The position numbers and the translations under genes were made by a program. Positions 1-5,222 of a stretch of 5,222 nucleotides of DNA are shown here, piece after piece. Source of the DNA: an uncultured Oscillospiraceae bacterium (GTDB taxonomy: Bacteria > Bacillota > Clostridia > Oscillospirales > Acutalibacteraceae); the NCBI GenBank assembly GCA_900548085.1, contig URJF01000105.1, positions 1 to 5,222 on the forward strand, read 5' to 3'. Each line of letters begins with the position of its first letter. Position 1 is the first letter of the stretch. The notes below the pieces were generated by a model. It was not told where the DNA came from and ran no database searches. It worked only from the letters and a program-made list of their open reading frames with translations.

Positions 1-299
1 AGTGGATCATCAAGAGTGGAAATGATATTTTCGATTCTGTCTTTTGGGGAATGAACATCCACTACTATGTAATAATCACCTGCATAAAGTGTACCCATCA
101 TAGCATCGATACAGTTGACCGACTTGTCGATAACAACAGCTACAGCTCTTTTACTGCCGTACTGTGAAAGATATGTGGCAATGCTCTTAGCGTGAGCAGT
201 TACCTCGCCGAAGGTAGACTCTCTGTCTATATCGGTAAATCCCACCTTGTCGGGATATTTTTTTGTTGTAGATTCTAAAAATTCTAATACATTCTTCAT
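1..299 (-). CDS. AMP-forming adenylation enzyme (amino-acid adenylation / DltA-like), N-terminal fragment
   Basis: The first 99 residues are present and the rest lies beyond the left edge. Reading down from ATG at 299, the protein opens MKNVLEFLESTTKKYPDKVG, the usual start of ANL-superfamily adenylation domains. Around residues 28-33 is STFGEV, in the place of the A1-type T(Y/F)xEL motif. Residues 71-95 (LYAGDYYIVVD, then SPKDRIENIISTL) match the A2-type motif AGxxYVxLDxxxPxxRxxxxL. The family activates a carboxylic acid, often an amino acid, as an acyl-AMP and passes it to a carrier-protein thiol or CoA. The AMP-binding core and substrate pocket are outside the window, so DltA cannot be told apart from a peptide-synthetase-like domain or an acyl-CoA ligase. 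An in-frame ATG at 332 would add 11 residues. I prefer 299 because a GGAG lies 11 nt upstream and family members start at this point. The promoter at 355-383 serves it. Confidence 0.8.
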   Translation of the reverse strand, partial: MKNVLEFLESTTKKYPDKVGFTDIDRESTFGEVTAHAKSIATYLSQYGSKRAVAVVIDKSVNCIDAMMGTLYAGDYYIVVDVHSPKDRIENIISTLDDP

Positions 300-354
300 A
301 GCAAACAAATCTCCGAGAACAAAACTGTTCATCTTCACAATTTTTTATATGGCT

Positions 355-383
355 ATTATATATAGAGCACAACACATTATCAA
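355..383 (-). promoter_or_regulatory. Sigma-A-type promoter for the adenylation gene
   Basis: On the minus strand, TTGATA (383-378) and a perfect TATAAT (360-355) are separated by exactly 17 nt. Transcription would start near 348, giving a leader of about 50 nt before the ATG at 299. It lies in the 245-bp gap shared with the divergent P-loop gene. No operator-like inverted repeat was seen over it. Confidence 0.7.
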
Positions 384-399
384 CATATTTTAAGAGATT

Positions 400-530
400 T
401 TGACAATTCTTTACTTTTCGTAATATGCAGTTCAGAAAAAATTAAAATAGGATTAACTCATTGTTTGTTTCTAATTCTTATTTTGCCGTTATTATATAAA
501 CAGCAGAGGGAAATCTGCAAATAAAATACA
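400..530 (+). promoter_or_regulatory. Upstream region of the P-loop gene, promoter not resolved
   Basis: The plus-strand gene at 545 must be driven from this AT-rich stretch, but no site is clear-cut. A perfect TTGACA sits at 400-405, with only a poor TAATAT (421-426) at 15-nt spacing. A better -10 candidate lies at 490-500 (overlapping TATTAT, TATATA and TATAAA), but its best -35 (TTGTTT, 465-470) is 19 nt away. A small stem-loop, GCAGA (503-507) with TCTGC (514-518) around a 6-nt loop, would sit near the 5' end of a transcript from the second candidate. I make no firm choice. Confidence 0.3.
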
Positions 531-544
531 AAGGGGCGTTTGGT

Positions 545-949
545 ATGGTAGATTATATCACCGGCATAAACGGAATAGGAAAATCACGAATAATGTTCGA
601 AACGGCAGTAGCTACAGCTGAGATAAGCAAAGGCAATGTGGTGTTCGTAGACAGCAAGAACAAGCTGAACAGAATGCTCCCACCAAATATAAGACTGATA
701 AACGCAGATGACTGTGGTGTACACGGTGCAAAAGCTGTGTACGGATTTTTGGCAGGCTTGTGCGCAGGAAACTATGATATCACTGATGTATTCGTGGACT
801 CCACCGCCGAGATTATAGGCGACAGTACGAACTTGGATGATTTTTTTGAGCTAATGGCAAAATTGTCTGAGCGAACAGAAGTAGACTTTCATTTTTCAGT
901 ATGCGACAAGTATTCAGACGAACTGGTTTATCAAACCGCCGAATTGTAA
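545..949 (+). CDS. Small P-loop NTPase-like protein of unknown function
   Basis: This is a complete 134-residue protein. It begins MVDYITGINGIGKSR, and residues 7-14 (GINGIGKS) are a textbook Walker A motif, GxxxxGKS. Two hydrophobic strands ending in Asp follow: VVFVDS near residue 35 and DVFVDS near residue 85. The second is the likelier Walker B strand. No transmembrane segment or signal peptide is evident. From memory, short proteins of this layout (ITGxxGxGKT at the N-terminus, a central GxxAGNYDI segment and a VDS strand) are common in Clostridia as uncharacterised ATP-binding proteins; residues 73-79 here, CAGNYDI, fit that. The start is well supported by AAGGGG at 531-536, 8 nt before the ATG. 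It is transcribed alone and closed by the terminator at 971-1026. Nucleotide binding is a reasonable inference; the partner and role are unknown. Confidence 0.85.
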   Translation: MVDYITGINGIGKSRIMFETAVATAEISKGNVVFVDSKNKLNRMLPPNIRLINADDCGVHGAKAVYGFLAGLCAGNYDITDVFVDSTAEIIGDSTNLDDFFELMAKLSERTEVDFHFSVCDKYSDELVYQTAEL

Positions 950-970
950 ATTCTCCTCCCATAAATATAT

Positions 971-1026
971 AAAAGGACTGTGAGGGCGCACTCGAGAGAG
1001 CTGCTCCCTCACAGTTCCTTTTTTGA
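971..1026 (+). terminator. Intrinsic terminator of the P-loop gene
   Basis: AAGGA + CTGTGAGGG (973-986) pairs with CCCTCACAG + TCCTT (1006-1020), with a single bulged T, around a 19-nt loop. Flanking A residues (971-972) extend the stem into the T-run 1019-1024. It begins 21 nt after the stop codon at 947-949 and ends just before the 5S promoter, so it insulates the 5S unit from readthrough. Confidence 0.85.
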
Positions 1027-1032
1027 AAAAAC

Positions 1033-1060
1033 TTGACTTTTAGGCAATATGTATTATAAT
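1033..1060 (+). promoter_or_regulatory. 5S rRNA promoter
   Basis: TTGACT (1033-1038, one mismatch to consensus) and a perfect TATAAT (1055-1060) are separated by 16 nt. The expected start, about 7 nt after the -10, falls at 1066-1067, which is where the 5S terminal helix begins. A run of A residues lies just upstream (1026-1031). No 16S, 23S or tRNA lies between this promoter and the 5S gene. Confidence 0.85.
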
Positions 1061-1066
1061 ATAACA

Positions 1067-1182
<116 letters not shown>

Positions 1183-1188
1183 ACAGAC

Positions 1189-1217
1189 AGCCACTTACTC
1201 TTTGTAGGTGGTTTTTG
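1189..1217 (+). terminator. Intrinsic terminator of the 5S gene
   Basis: CCACTTAC (1191-1198) pairs with GTAGGTGG (1204-1211) over 8 bp, including one G-T pair, around a 5-nt loop. It is followed by TTTTTGTTTT. It starts a few nucleotides after the 5S terminal helix, so the primary transcript would be little longer than the mature RNA. Confidence 0.85.
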
Positions 1218-1227
1218 TTTTGGGTAC

Positions 1228-1265
1228 AAAAATGCGACAGAGCAAAAAATCTCTGTCGCATTTTT
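1228..1265. terminator. Bidirectional terminator between the 5S gene and eutC
   Basis: This is a perfect 15-bp inverted repeat: AAAAATGCGACAGAG (1228-1242), an 8-nt A-rich loop, and CTCTGTCGCATTTTT (1251-1265). It has A-runs on one side and T-runs on the other, so it can terminate in both directions. The right arm abuts the TAA stop of eutC (1267-1265), making it the operon terminator for eutABC and a backup for the 5S unit. Confidence 0.9.
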
Positions 1266-2026
1266 TATAGTTTTAATTTTAGACCGCTTGTTTTTTGCGT
1301 CAGCATTTTTTGGATAATCTCGGCTATATATGCTCCCGCCTCGGCAGGGTGCATACCCAAGCGACTGATATTAGACACCACTGTATAGTCCGACTCGCTC
1401 ATATCGGTACGGGCATTGTACGCTATATATGCAGACATACTCTCGCCGTTAGACAGTCCCGGTCTCTCGCCGATAAGGACGCATGTCACCTTTGCATTCA
1501 GGAGCGGCGCAATTTCACGGGCAGTATTGACACGGCAGTATCGCACAAAAAAGGGTGTGCCAATGCTGATGCCCGTACCCTCAAGAGACATGGAAATAAT
1601 CCGAGTCAAATCGCCCACATTCGCTCCCACGGACGGAGCAGAAAGTCCGTCACCGCAATATATTTGGACATCGACATCTCTTTTGCATCTTTCCAAAAGA
1701 ATTTGCTTTTGGTCATCGGGAATAATCCGTCCCCAATCGGGTCGAGTCAGCATATCGTGTTTATCTTTGCATGCAGTATGGATCTCGAACAAGCCAAGAT
1801 TGCTGATTGTTTTTTGGTCAACCTCCAGCATTACAGCGTCGTTTGCGGCAGCATGGTCTGCCCTAAATCTGAGATAAGGCAAAGTCTTATACCTGCTGCC
1901 TGTTCTGCCGATTCCTATACGAGCATCGGTAAATTTTTTTAAGTTTTCCATAGCCTTTTTGTCCTTATTGTCGGACAAAAGCAAGTCGTGCATAGGCACC
2001 GAAGTAATATCTTTTATATTTTCCAC
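1265..2026 (-). CDS. eutC: Ethanolamine ammonia-lyase small (light) subunit, short N-terminus
   Basis: EutC pairs with EutB to form adenosylcobalamin-dependent ethanolamine ammonia-lyase, which converts ethanolamine to acetaldehyde and ammonia; the small subunit contributes to cobalamin binding. Family segments are clear, numbered from the ATG at 2035: TDARIGIGRTGSRYKT (36-51), LRFRADHAAANDAV (55-68), VQIYCGDGLSAPSVGANV (123-140), GTPFFVRYCRVN (159-170), CVLIGERPGLSNGESMSAY (185-203) and the C-terminal VVSNISRLG with EAGAYIAEII. The TDARIG block begins about 36 residues earlier than in E. coli EutC (295 aa), so the N-terminal extension with the targeting helix is missing. For the start, an ATG at 2035 would directly abut the only Shine-Dalgarno, AGGAG (2040-2036), with no spacing. 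The GTG at 2026 lies 9 nt from it, so I choose it (253 aa, beginning MENIKDI). The ATG at 2035 (256 aa) remains possible. The AGGAG overlaps the eutB stop, so translation is probably coupled. Confidence 0.95.
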   Translation of the reverse strand: MENIKDITSVPMHDLLLSDNKDKKAMENLKKFTDARIGIGRTGSRYKTLPYLRFRADHAAANDAVMLEVDQKTISNLGLFEIHTACKDKHDMLTRPDWGRIIPDDQKQILLERCKRDVDVQIYCGDGLSAPSVGANVGDLTRIISMSLEGTGISIGTPFFVRYCRVNTAREIAPLLNAKVTCVLIGERPGLSNGESMSAYIAYNARTDMSESDYTVVSNISRLGMHPAEAGAYIAEIIQKMLTQKTSGLKLKL

Positions 2027-2038
2027 AATCAACATCTC

Positions 2039-3400
2039 CTACAAAAACAGCGTTGGATCACCGGCAAGTGATGTAAGTTTTCCGTTTTCGGTAATGCCGT
2101 GTTTTTCCAGCCAAGAATCAAACTCGGCGATAGGGCGTTTGTTCAGCATTTCACGAACAGCGGCTATATCGTGATAGCCTGTAGACTGATACATGAGCAT
2201 AATATCGTCGCCCTCCGGCACGCCCATAACATAGTGACAGCCTGATGATGCAAGCATAACCAAGAGAGAATCCACATCATTTTGGTCTGCTTTCATATGA
2301 TTGGTATAACAAATATCACAACCCATAGGCAAACCGTGCATATGACCGCAGAACACATCCTCGAGGGCGGCTCTGATAAGTTCCTTTGTGTCATAAATAT
2401 ATTCGGGACCGATAAATCCGACAACAGTATTAACCAAGAACGGATTATAATGTCGAGCAAGACCGTAGCAACGGCATTCCATAGTCTGCTGGTCTGCTCC
2501 GCTGTGACCGGAGGAAGAAAGCTCCGAGCCCTGTCCCGTCTCAAAATACATAAAGTTAGGTCCCTGGGCGGTAGACAGCTCTTTCATCATATCATTAGCC
2601 TCTGCAAGCAGTCCTGTGTCCACGCCAAAAGATGCTAAACTCTTTTCACTGCCGGCTATGGACTGAAAGCACAAATCCATAGGCGCACCGTGACCGAGCG
2701 CTTTCATCTGTGTGGTAATATGGGACAAAACACAAATTTGAGTAGGTATCTCAAGTCTCGTTTTCACATCATTGAATAGGTTGAGAATATCCACTGTGCT
2801 CTCCTCGGTATCCACCGCCGGATTAAGTCCGAACAGTGCATCACCTATACCGTAGCTGAGTCCCTCTAACAAAGATGAGGTAACGCCCTTAACGCTGTCG
2901 GTAGGGTGATTAGGCTGAAGTCTGGATGAAAATGTACCACGTCTGCCGATAGTAGTATTGCAATGGGCGGTAATCTCAAATTTTGACGAGGCATACATTA
3001 GATCAAGATTGCTCATTAGCTTACATACAGCGGCTATGACCTCACTCGACAATCCCTTAGACAAAGTCAAAAGTTCTTCGGAAGTACGACAATTATCGAG
3101 TATCCATTCTCTCAGGTCACCTATGGTCACACCCTTGACCTTTTCATAAATATCTCTGTCGAGGTCGTCGAGTATAATCCTTGTAACGCTATCCTCGTCA
3201 TACGGAACAACCGGATTTTCGGTAATTTCGCCAACTGTCATATCGGCGAGCACAACCTTAGCTGCAACTCGCTCAAGGTCGCTGTCTGCACCGAGTCCGG
3301 CGAGAGTATCGCCGCTCTTTCGCTCATTAGCTTTGGCGAGCACCTCTTTTACTGAAGAAAAGGAATACATCTTAGAATGCAACATAGTTTTCAAAATCAT
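2039..3400 (-). CDS. eutB: Ethanolamine ammonia-lyase large (heavy) subunit
   Basis: This is the catalytic TIM-barrel subunit of adenosylcobalamin-dependent ethanolamine ammonia-lyase, full length at 453 residues, the same as E. coli EutB. With the start at 3400, known active-site residues fall at the same numbers as in the E. coli enzyme: Arg160 and Gln162 (in SSRLQPN), Asn193 (FGLNP), Glu287 (YFETGQGS) and Asp362 (MGCDICYTNH). Other family blocks include VKEVLAKANERKSGD, ERVAAK, ARHYNPFLVNTVVGFIGPEY, GDDIMLMYQ and a C-terminal GDPTLFL. For the start, the frame is open to a GTG at 3412, but ATG 3400 has GAGGTGG about 8 nt upstream and gives MILKTML, matching MKLKTTL in E. coli. It lies 13 nt after the eutA stop and 12 nt before the chosen eutC start. 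All key residues seen are intact, so an active enzyme is expected. Confidence 0.97.
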   Translation of the reverse strand: MILKTMLHSKMYSFSSVKEVLAKANERKSGDTLAGLGADSDLERVAAKVVLADMTVGEITENPVVPYDEDSVTRIILDDLDRDIYEKVKGVTIGDLREWILDNCRTSEELLTLSKGLSSEVIAAVCKLMSNLDLMYASSKFEITAHCNTTIGRRGTFSSRLQPNHPTDSVKGVTSSLLEGLSYGIGDALFGLNPAVDTEESTVDILNLFNDVKTRLEIPTQICVLSHITTQMKALGHGAPMDLCFQSIAGSEKSLASFGVDTGLLAEANDMMKELSTAQGPNFMYFETGQGSELSSSGHSGADQQTMECRCYGLARHYNPFLVNTVVGFIGPEYIYDTKELIRAALEDVFCGHMHGLPMGCDICYTNHMKADQNDVDSLLVMLASSGCHYVMGVPEGDDIMLMYQSTGYHDIAAVREMLNKRPIAEFDSWLEKHGITENGKLTSLAGDPTLFL

Positions 3401-3413
3401 AAAATCACCCACC

Positions 3414-4772
3414 TCACACTGAAAATACGAGCTTTTTGACAGAAACGGGCACTGCTCTGCCTCCGCCTACCGATTTAGCTACATCAATATAATCTCCGTC
3501 CTCTGCCGACACGCAGTCGATACAGAGTACCGGATAATCCTTTGGCAAATATTTTTTTAAGCAAACGCCCATAGCCTTGCCTATGTCCTGCTCAACGAGT
3601 ACAATAACAGGCTGCCTGTTGGAAATATGTTCGCCCAATGCATCCGAAATATTATGAGCAATGCCGAGCATATCATCAATCCCGATACTCTTATATCCCG
3701 AAAACGAAAGTGCAACAGGTTTTTGGAGCGAATACTTGGACAGACGCCGATTTATGCCGTCAAAGGCAGATGCAATATCTTCGGAGCAATCAATGTTCAA
3801 ACCGACACACGGAATATTCCTTATAGGCAGTGCCGACTCTATACAGGCTATCGTACTTCCGCTTATATCAAATGAATAGTTGCCTGCGCCTATTACTGTA
3901 GCTCGTATCGCATTGTCTGCAACAGTGCAATTATGAATCAGATACCATTTGGAATTTTCTATCTCACGCCACAGCATAACACCCAAGTCACCGTAGCAAT
4001 AATCATCTAAATCTCTGCCGCAGCACGAAGAAACGCCGCCGGAAAAAATATACCTATCCGCTGACGGCAAAAAATTAAGCTCATCTGTTAAACTATGCAC
4101 AAGCAGTCGGCATATTTTTTGTGCAACATCTCGCTCAAGTATATCGCCTACACTCAAATCGACACCACCGCTGCACAACAGTTCCGACACATAGGACGAA
4201 ATATAGGTGACAACTCGGTTATCATCAATCTTTATGAGTCTGCCGCCTACATCTATACAAGACGCAGCCACTGCTTTTCCACAGTCAAACACAGAAATAT
4301 TTGTGGTTCCGCCGCCTATATCTACACAAGCTACTTTGCACTGCTCTCGGTCGGACAATGTCTGAGCGCCTGTTCCCTTTCCTGCCAAAATGCTCTCGGT
4401 CTCGCCTCCTGCTTCTGCCACTATAAAGTCCCCGGCATAGTCGGAAATCTCATAGAGAAGTTCTTTAGCGTTACGGCGGCGTGCACTCTCGCCTGTGATA
4501 ATCACTGCCCCGCTGCCCAACATATCTGGAGTGACTCCTGCTTTGCTGTATTCGGAGGTAATAATATCCTTTACGCCGATAGCTGAAATCCTGCCGTCCG
4601 GCTCTAATGGGGTAAAATATATCTCAGACTGATATATTATTTCCTTGTGGACTATCTCCACCTTGGGTGCACAACCAAATCCCTCTTTTACCGCCAACAC
4701 AAGCCGACTGATAATGAGGTGGGTGGTGGTAGTACCAACATCTATACCTGTGCTTAAAATTTCTTCTGTCAT
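3414..4772 (-). CDS. eutA: Ethanolamine ammonia-lyase reactivating factor
   Basis: EutA is an ATP-dependent chaperone-like reactivase that exchanges inactivated cobalamin in ethanolamine ammonia-lyase for fresh adenosylcobalamin. The protein has 452 residues, close to E. coli EutA (467). It shows the actin/Hsp70-type ATPase fold: phosphate-1 motif GIDVGTTTTH (9-18), phosphate-2 motif VDIGGGTTNISVFDCG (150-165), and an adenosine-type motif around IFSGGVSS (242-249). EutA-specific segments follow: ADNAIRATVIGAGNYS (285-300) with SGSTI after it, PVIVLVEQDIGKAMG (388-402), DGDYIDVAKSVGGGRAVPV (425-443) and a C-terminal KKLVF. The ATG at 4772 has TTAGGA about 8 nt upstream. It is the first gene of eutABC, and its leader carries a promoter and a terminator-like hairpin. 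The pathway requires adenosylcobalamin, but no cobalamin synthesis or adenosyltransferase gene is in the window. Confidence 0.95.
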   Translation of the reverse strand: MTEEILSTGIDVGTTTTHLIISRLVLAVKEGFGCAPKVEIVHKEIIYQSEIYFTPLEPDGRISAIGVKDIITSEYSKAGVTPDMLGSGAVIITGESARRRNAKELLYEISDYAGDFIVAEAGGETESILAGKGTGAQTLSDREQCKVACVDIGGGTTNISVFDCGKAVAASCIDVGGRLIKIDDNRVVTYISSYVSELLCSGGVDLSVGDILERDVAQKICRLLVHSLTDELNFLPSADRYIFSGGVSSCCGRDLDDYCYGDLGVMLWREIENSKWYLIHNCTVADNAIRATVIGAGNYSFDISGSTIACIESALPIRNIPCVGLNIDCSEDIASAFDGINRRLSKYSLQKPVALSFSGYKSIGIDDMLGIAHNISDALGEHISNRQPVIVLVEQDIGKAMGVCLKKYLPKDYPVLCIDCVSAEDGDYIDVAKSVGGGRAVPVSVKKLVFSV

Positions 4773-4800
4773 AGCAAAAATCCTAACGATAAGATAATGT

Positions 4801-4840
4801 ATAAAAAATACAAGGAGGTGCGAAGTGCACTTCCTTGTAC
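4801..4840 (-). terminator. Hairpin terminator / attenuator in the eutA leader
   Basis: On the minus strand, TACAAGGAAGTGC (4839-4827) pairs with GCACCTCCTTGTA (4821-4809): 12 pairs with one A-C mismatch and a 5-nt loop ACTTC. Six T residues follow directly (4808-4803). No U-run follows it on the plus strand, so it acts on minus-strand RNA. It sits between the promoter at 4847-4874 and the eutA start at 4772. It can therefore end transcripts of the upstream hydrolase, and also intercept transcripts from the eut promoter almost at once. It does not show the paired A-x-x-G loop hairpins expected of an ANTAR (EutV) target. Confidence 0.8.
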
Positions 4841-4846
4841 AAAAAT

Positions 4847-4874
4847 ATTATATCATTATTTTTTTGTATGTCAA
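4847..4874 (-). promoter_or_regulatory. Consensus extended -10 promoter upstream of eutABC
   Basis: On the minus strand, a perfect TTGACA (4874-4869) and a perfect TATAAT (4852-4847) are separated by 16 nt, with TGA just before the -10 (extended TGn element). The -35 contains the TGA stop codon of the upstream hydrolase (4873-4871). Transcription should start near 4840-4841, the first base of the hairpin at 4801-4840, giving a leader of about 68 nt before eutA. Confidence 0.8.
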
Positions 4875-5222
4875 TAAATAACGCCATCGGATACAGAAAA
4901 TTTGAGCAACTGTGGCTTGCCGTCCTGAACATAGTCCACAAAGACCTTTCCGTTCTTTTCATGCACGGCGGTAAGCTCGGCACTGTCAGACATAATGTTG
5001 GTAAACACAGACATCTGCTCGGCGTCATAATCGTCAATGTTGTCGCTCATAAACAGCACTCCGCCGAAAAGCTGAATAAACTTTGACAAAACCTTTTGCT
5101 GCTCAGGAGAAAATCTAATGTTAGTCCGTCTGAGCAAGAATACATCGGGGTCACAAAGAAAAGCTCTGCCGTTCAGGCATCTGCGATAAATACTGTTGTG
5201 TATAGCATTAGGAGTGGAAACA
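4871..5222 (-). CDS. Glycoside hydrolase, alpha-galactosidase (GH36)-like, C-terminal fragment
   Basis: The frame is open from the right edge to the TGA at 4873-4871 and gives about the last 116 residues; the start and most of the enzyme are outside the window. Near the N-terminal end of the fragment is VSTPNAIHNSIYRRCLNGRA, then FLCDPDVFLLRRTNIRFS. The DPDVFLLR block with EQQKVLSKFIQLFGGVLFMSDNIDDY after it resembles the end of the catalytic barrel of GH36/melibiase-type alpha-galactosidases, which remove terminal alpha-galactose from oligosaccharides. The remaining residues (GKVFVDYVQDGKPQLLKFSVSDG) look like a C-terminal beta-sandwich. The catalytic nucleophile and acid are not in the fragment, so substrate is not settled, and a related GH31-type or other clan-D hydrolase is the alternative. 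It has no evident functional link to ethanolamine use; the eut promoter overlaps its stop codon. The interior TTG at 5137 is not its start. Confidence 0.7.
   Translation of the reverse strand, partial: VSTPNAIHNSIYRRCLNGRAFLCDPDVFLLRRTNIRFSPEQQKVLSKFIQLFGGVLFMSDNIDDYDAEQMSVFTNIMSDSAELTAVHEKNGKVFVDYVQDGKPQLLKFSVSDGVIY

Noticed and set aside
187..375. Minus-strand 62-residue frame overlapping the adenylation gene start
   Set aside because: It is an alternate frame of the real gene and its start lies within the promoter region.
400..405. Perfect TTGACA on the plus strand as the P-loop gene -35
   Set aside because: No acceptable -10 is found 16-18 nt downstream; kept only as a weak candidate.
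1295..1942. Long plus-strand frames opposite eutC (also 2282-2638 opposite eutB and 4095-4586 opposite eutA)
   Set aside because: They are antisense shadows of strongly conserved enzyme genes; their translations match nothing recognisable.
3400..3412. GTG at 3412 as the eutB start
   Set aside because: The ATG at 3400 has a well-spaced GAGGTGG and yields the same length and residue numbering as E. coli EutB.
4772..4870. ANTAR (EutV) dual-hairpin antitermination target before eutA
   Set aside because: Only one hairpin is seen in the leader and its loop (ACTTC) does not fit the six-base A-x-x-G loop pattern; the predicted start leaves no room for a first hairpin.
4772..4870. Cobalamin riboswitch controlling the B12-dependent eut genes
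   Set aside because: The leader is about 68 nt, far too short for a B12 riboswitch aptamer, and no B12-box-like sequence was seen.

Overview
The window looks like a piece of a Clostridia (Bacillota) chromosome, probably a gut Ruminococcaceae/Oscillospiraceae-type organism. The grounds are a Gram-positive-style 5S rRNA, strong purine-rich Shine-Dalgarno sites, TTGACA/TATAAT promoters, hairpin terminators with U-tracts, and Clostridia-like proteins. The taxonomic call is inference from protein and RNA character, not from a search.

Layout, left to right. At 1-299 (minus) is the N-terminal end of an AMP-forming adenylation enzyme (amino-acid adenylation/DltA-like), cut by the window edge, with a good promoter at 355-383. 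Divergent from it, at 545-949 (plus), is a small P-loop protein of unknown role, closed by a strong terminator. At 1067-1182 (plus) is a lone 5S rRNA gene with its own near-consensus promoter and its own terminator; no 16S or 23S lies beside it. A perfect 15-bp inverted repeat (1228-1265) separates this plus-strand unit from the convergent eut genes and probably terminates in both directions.

The core is a compact minus-strand operon at 4772-1265, in the order eutA-eutB-eutC. EutB (large) and EutC (small) form adenosylcobalamin-dependent ethanolamine ammonia-lyase, which splits ethanolamine into acetaldehyde and ammonia. EutA is the ATPase-type reactivase that exchanges damaged cobalamin in that enzyme. 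The genes are 12-13 nt apart and each has its own Shine-Dalgarno site. No shell protein, EutE, EutG, EutD, transporter or EutVW regulator is in the window, and EutC lacks the N-terminal extension that carries the microcompartment-targeting helix in enterobacterial EutC.

The eut operon lies directly downstream of the C-terminal end of a glycoside hydrolase resembling a GH36-type alpha-galactosidase (4871-5222, minus). In the 98-bp gap, a perfect TTGACA / TGn-TATAAT promoter overlaps the hydrolase stop codon. It fires straight into a strong hairpin plus six U residues before eutA. There is little room for another promoter between hairpin and eutA, so eutABC transcripts probably have to pass a terminator. 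This promoter-attenuator arrangement and the standalone 5S unit are the most notable observations. I saw no clear new defence or mobile system.
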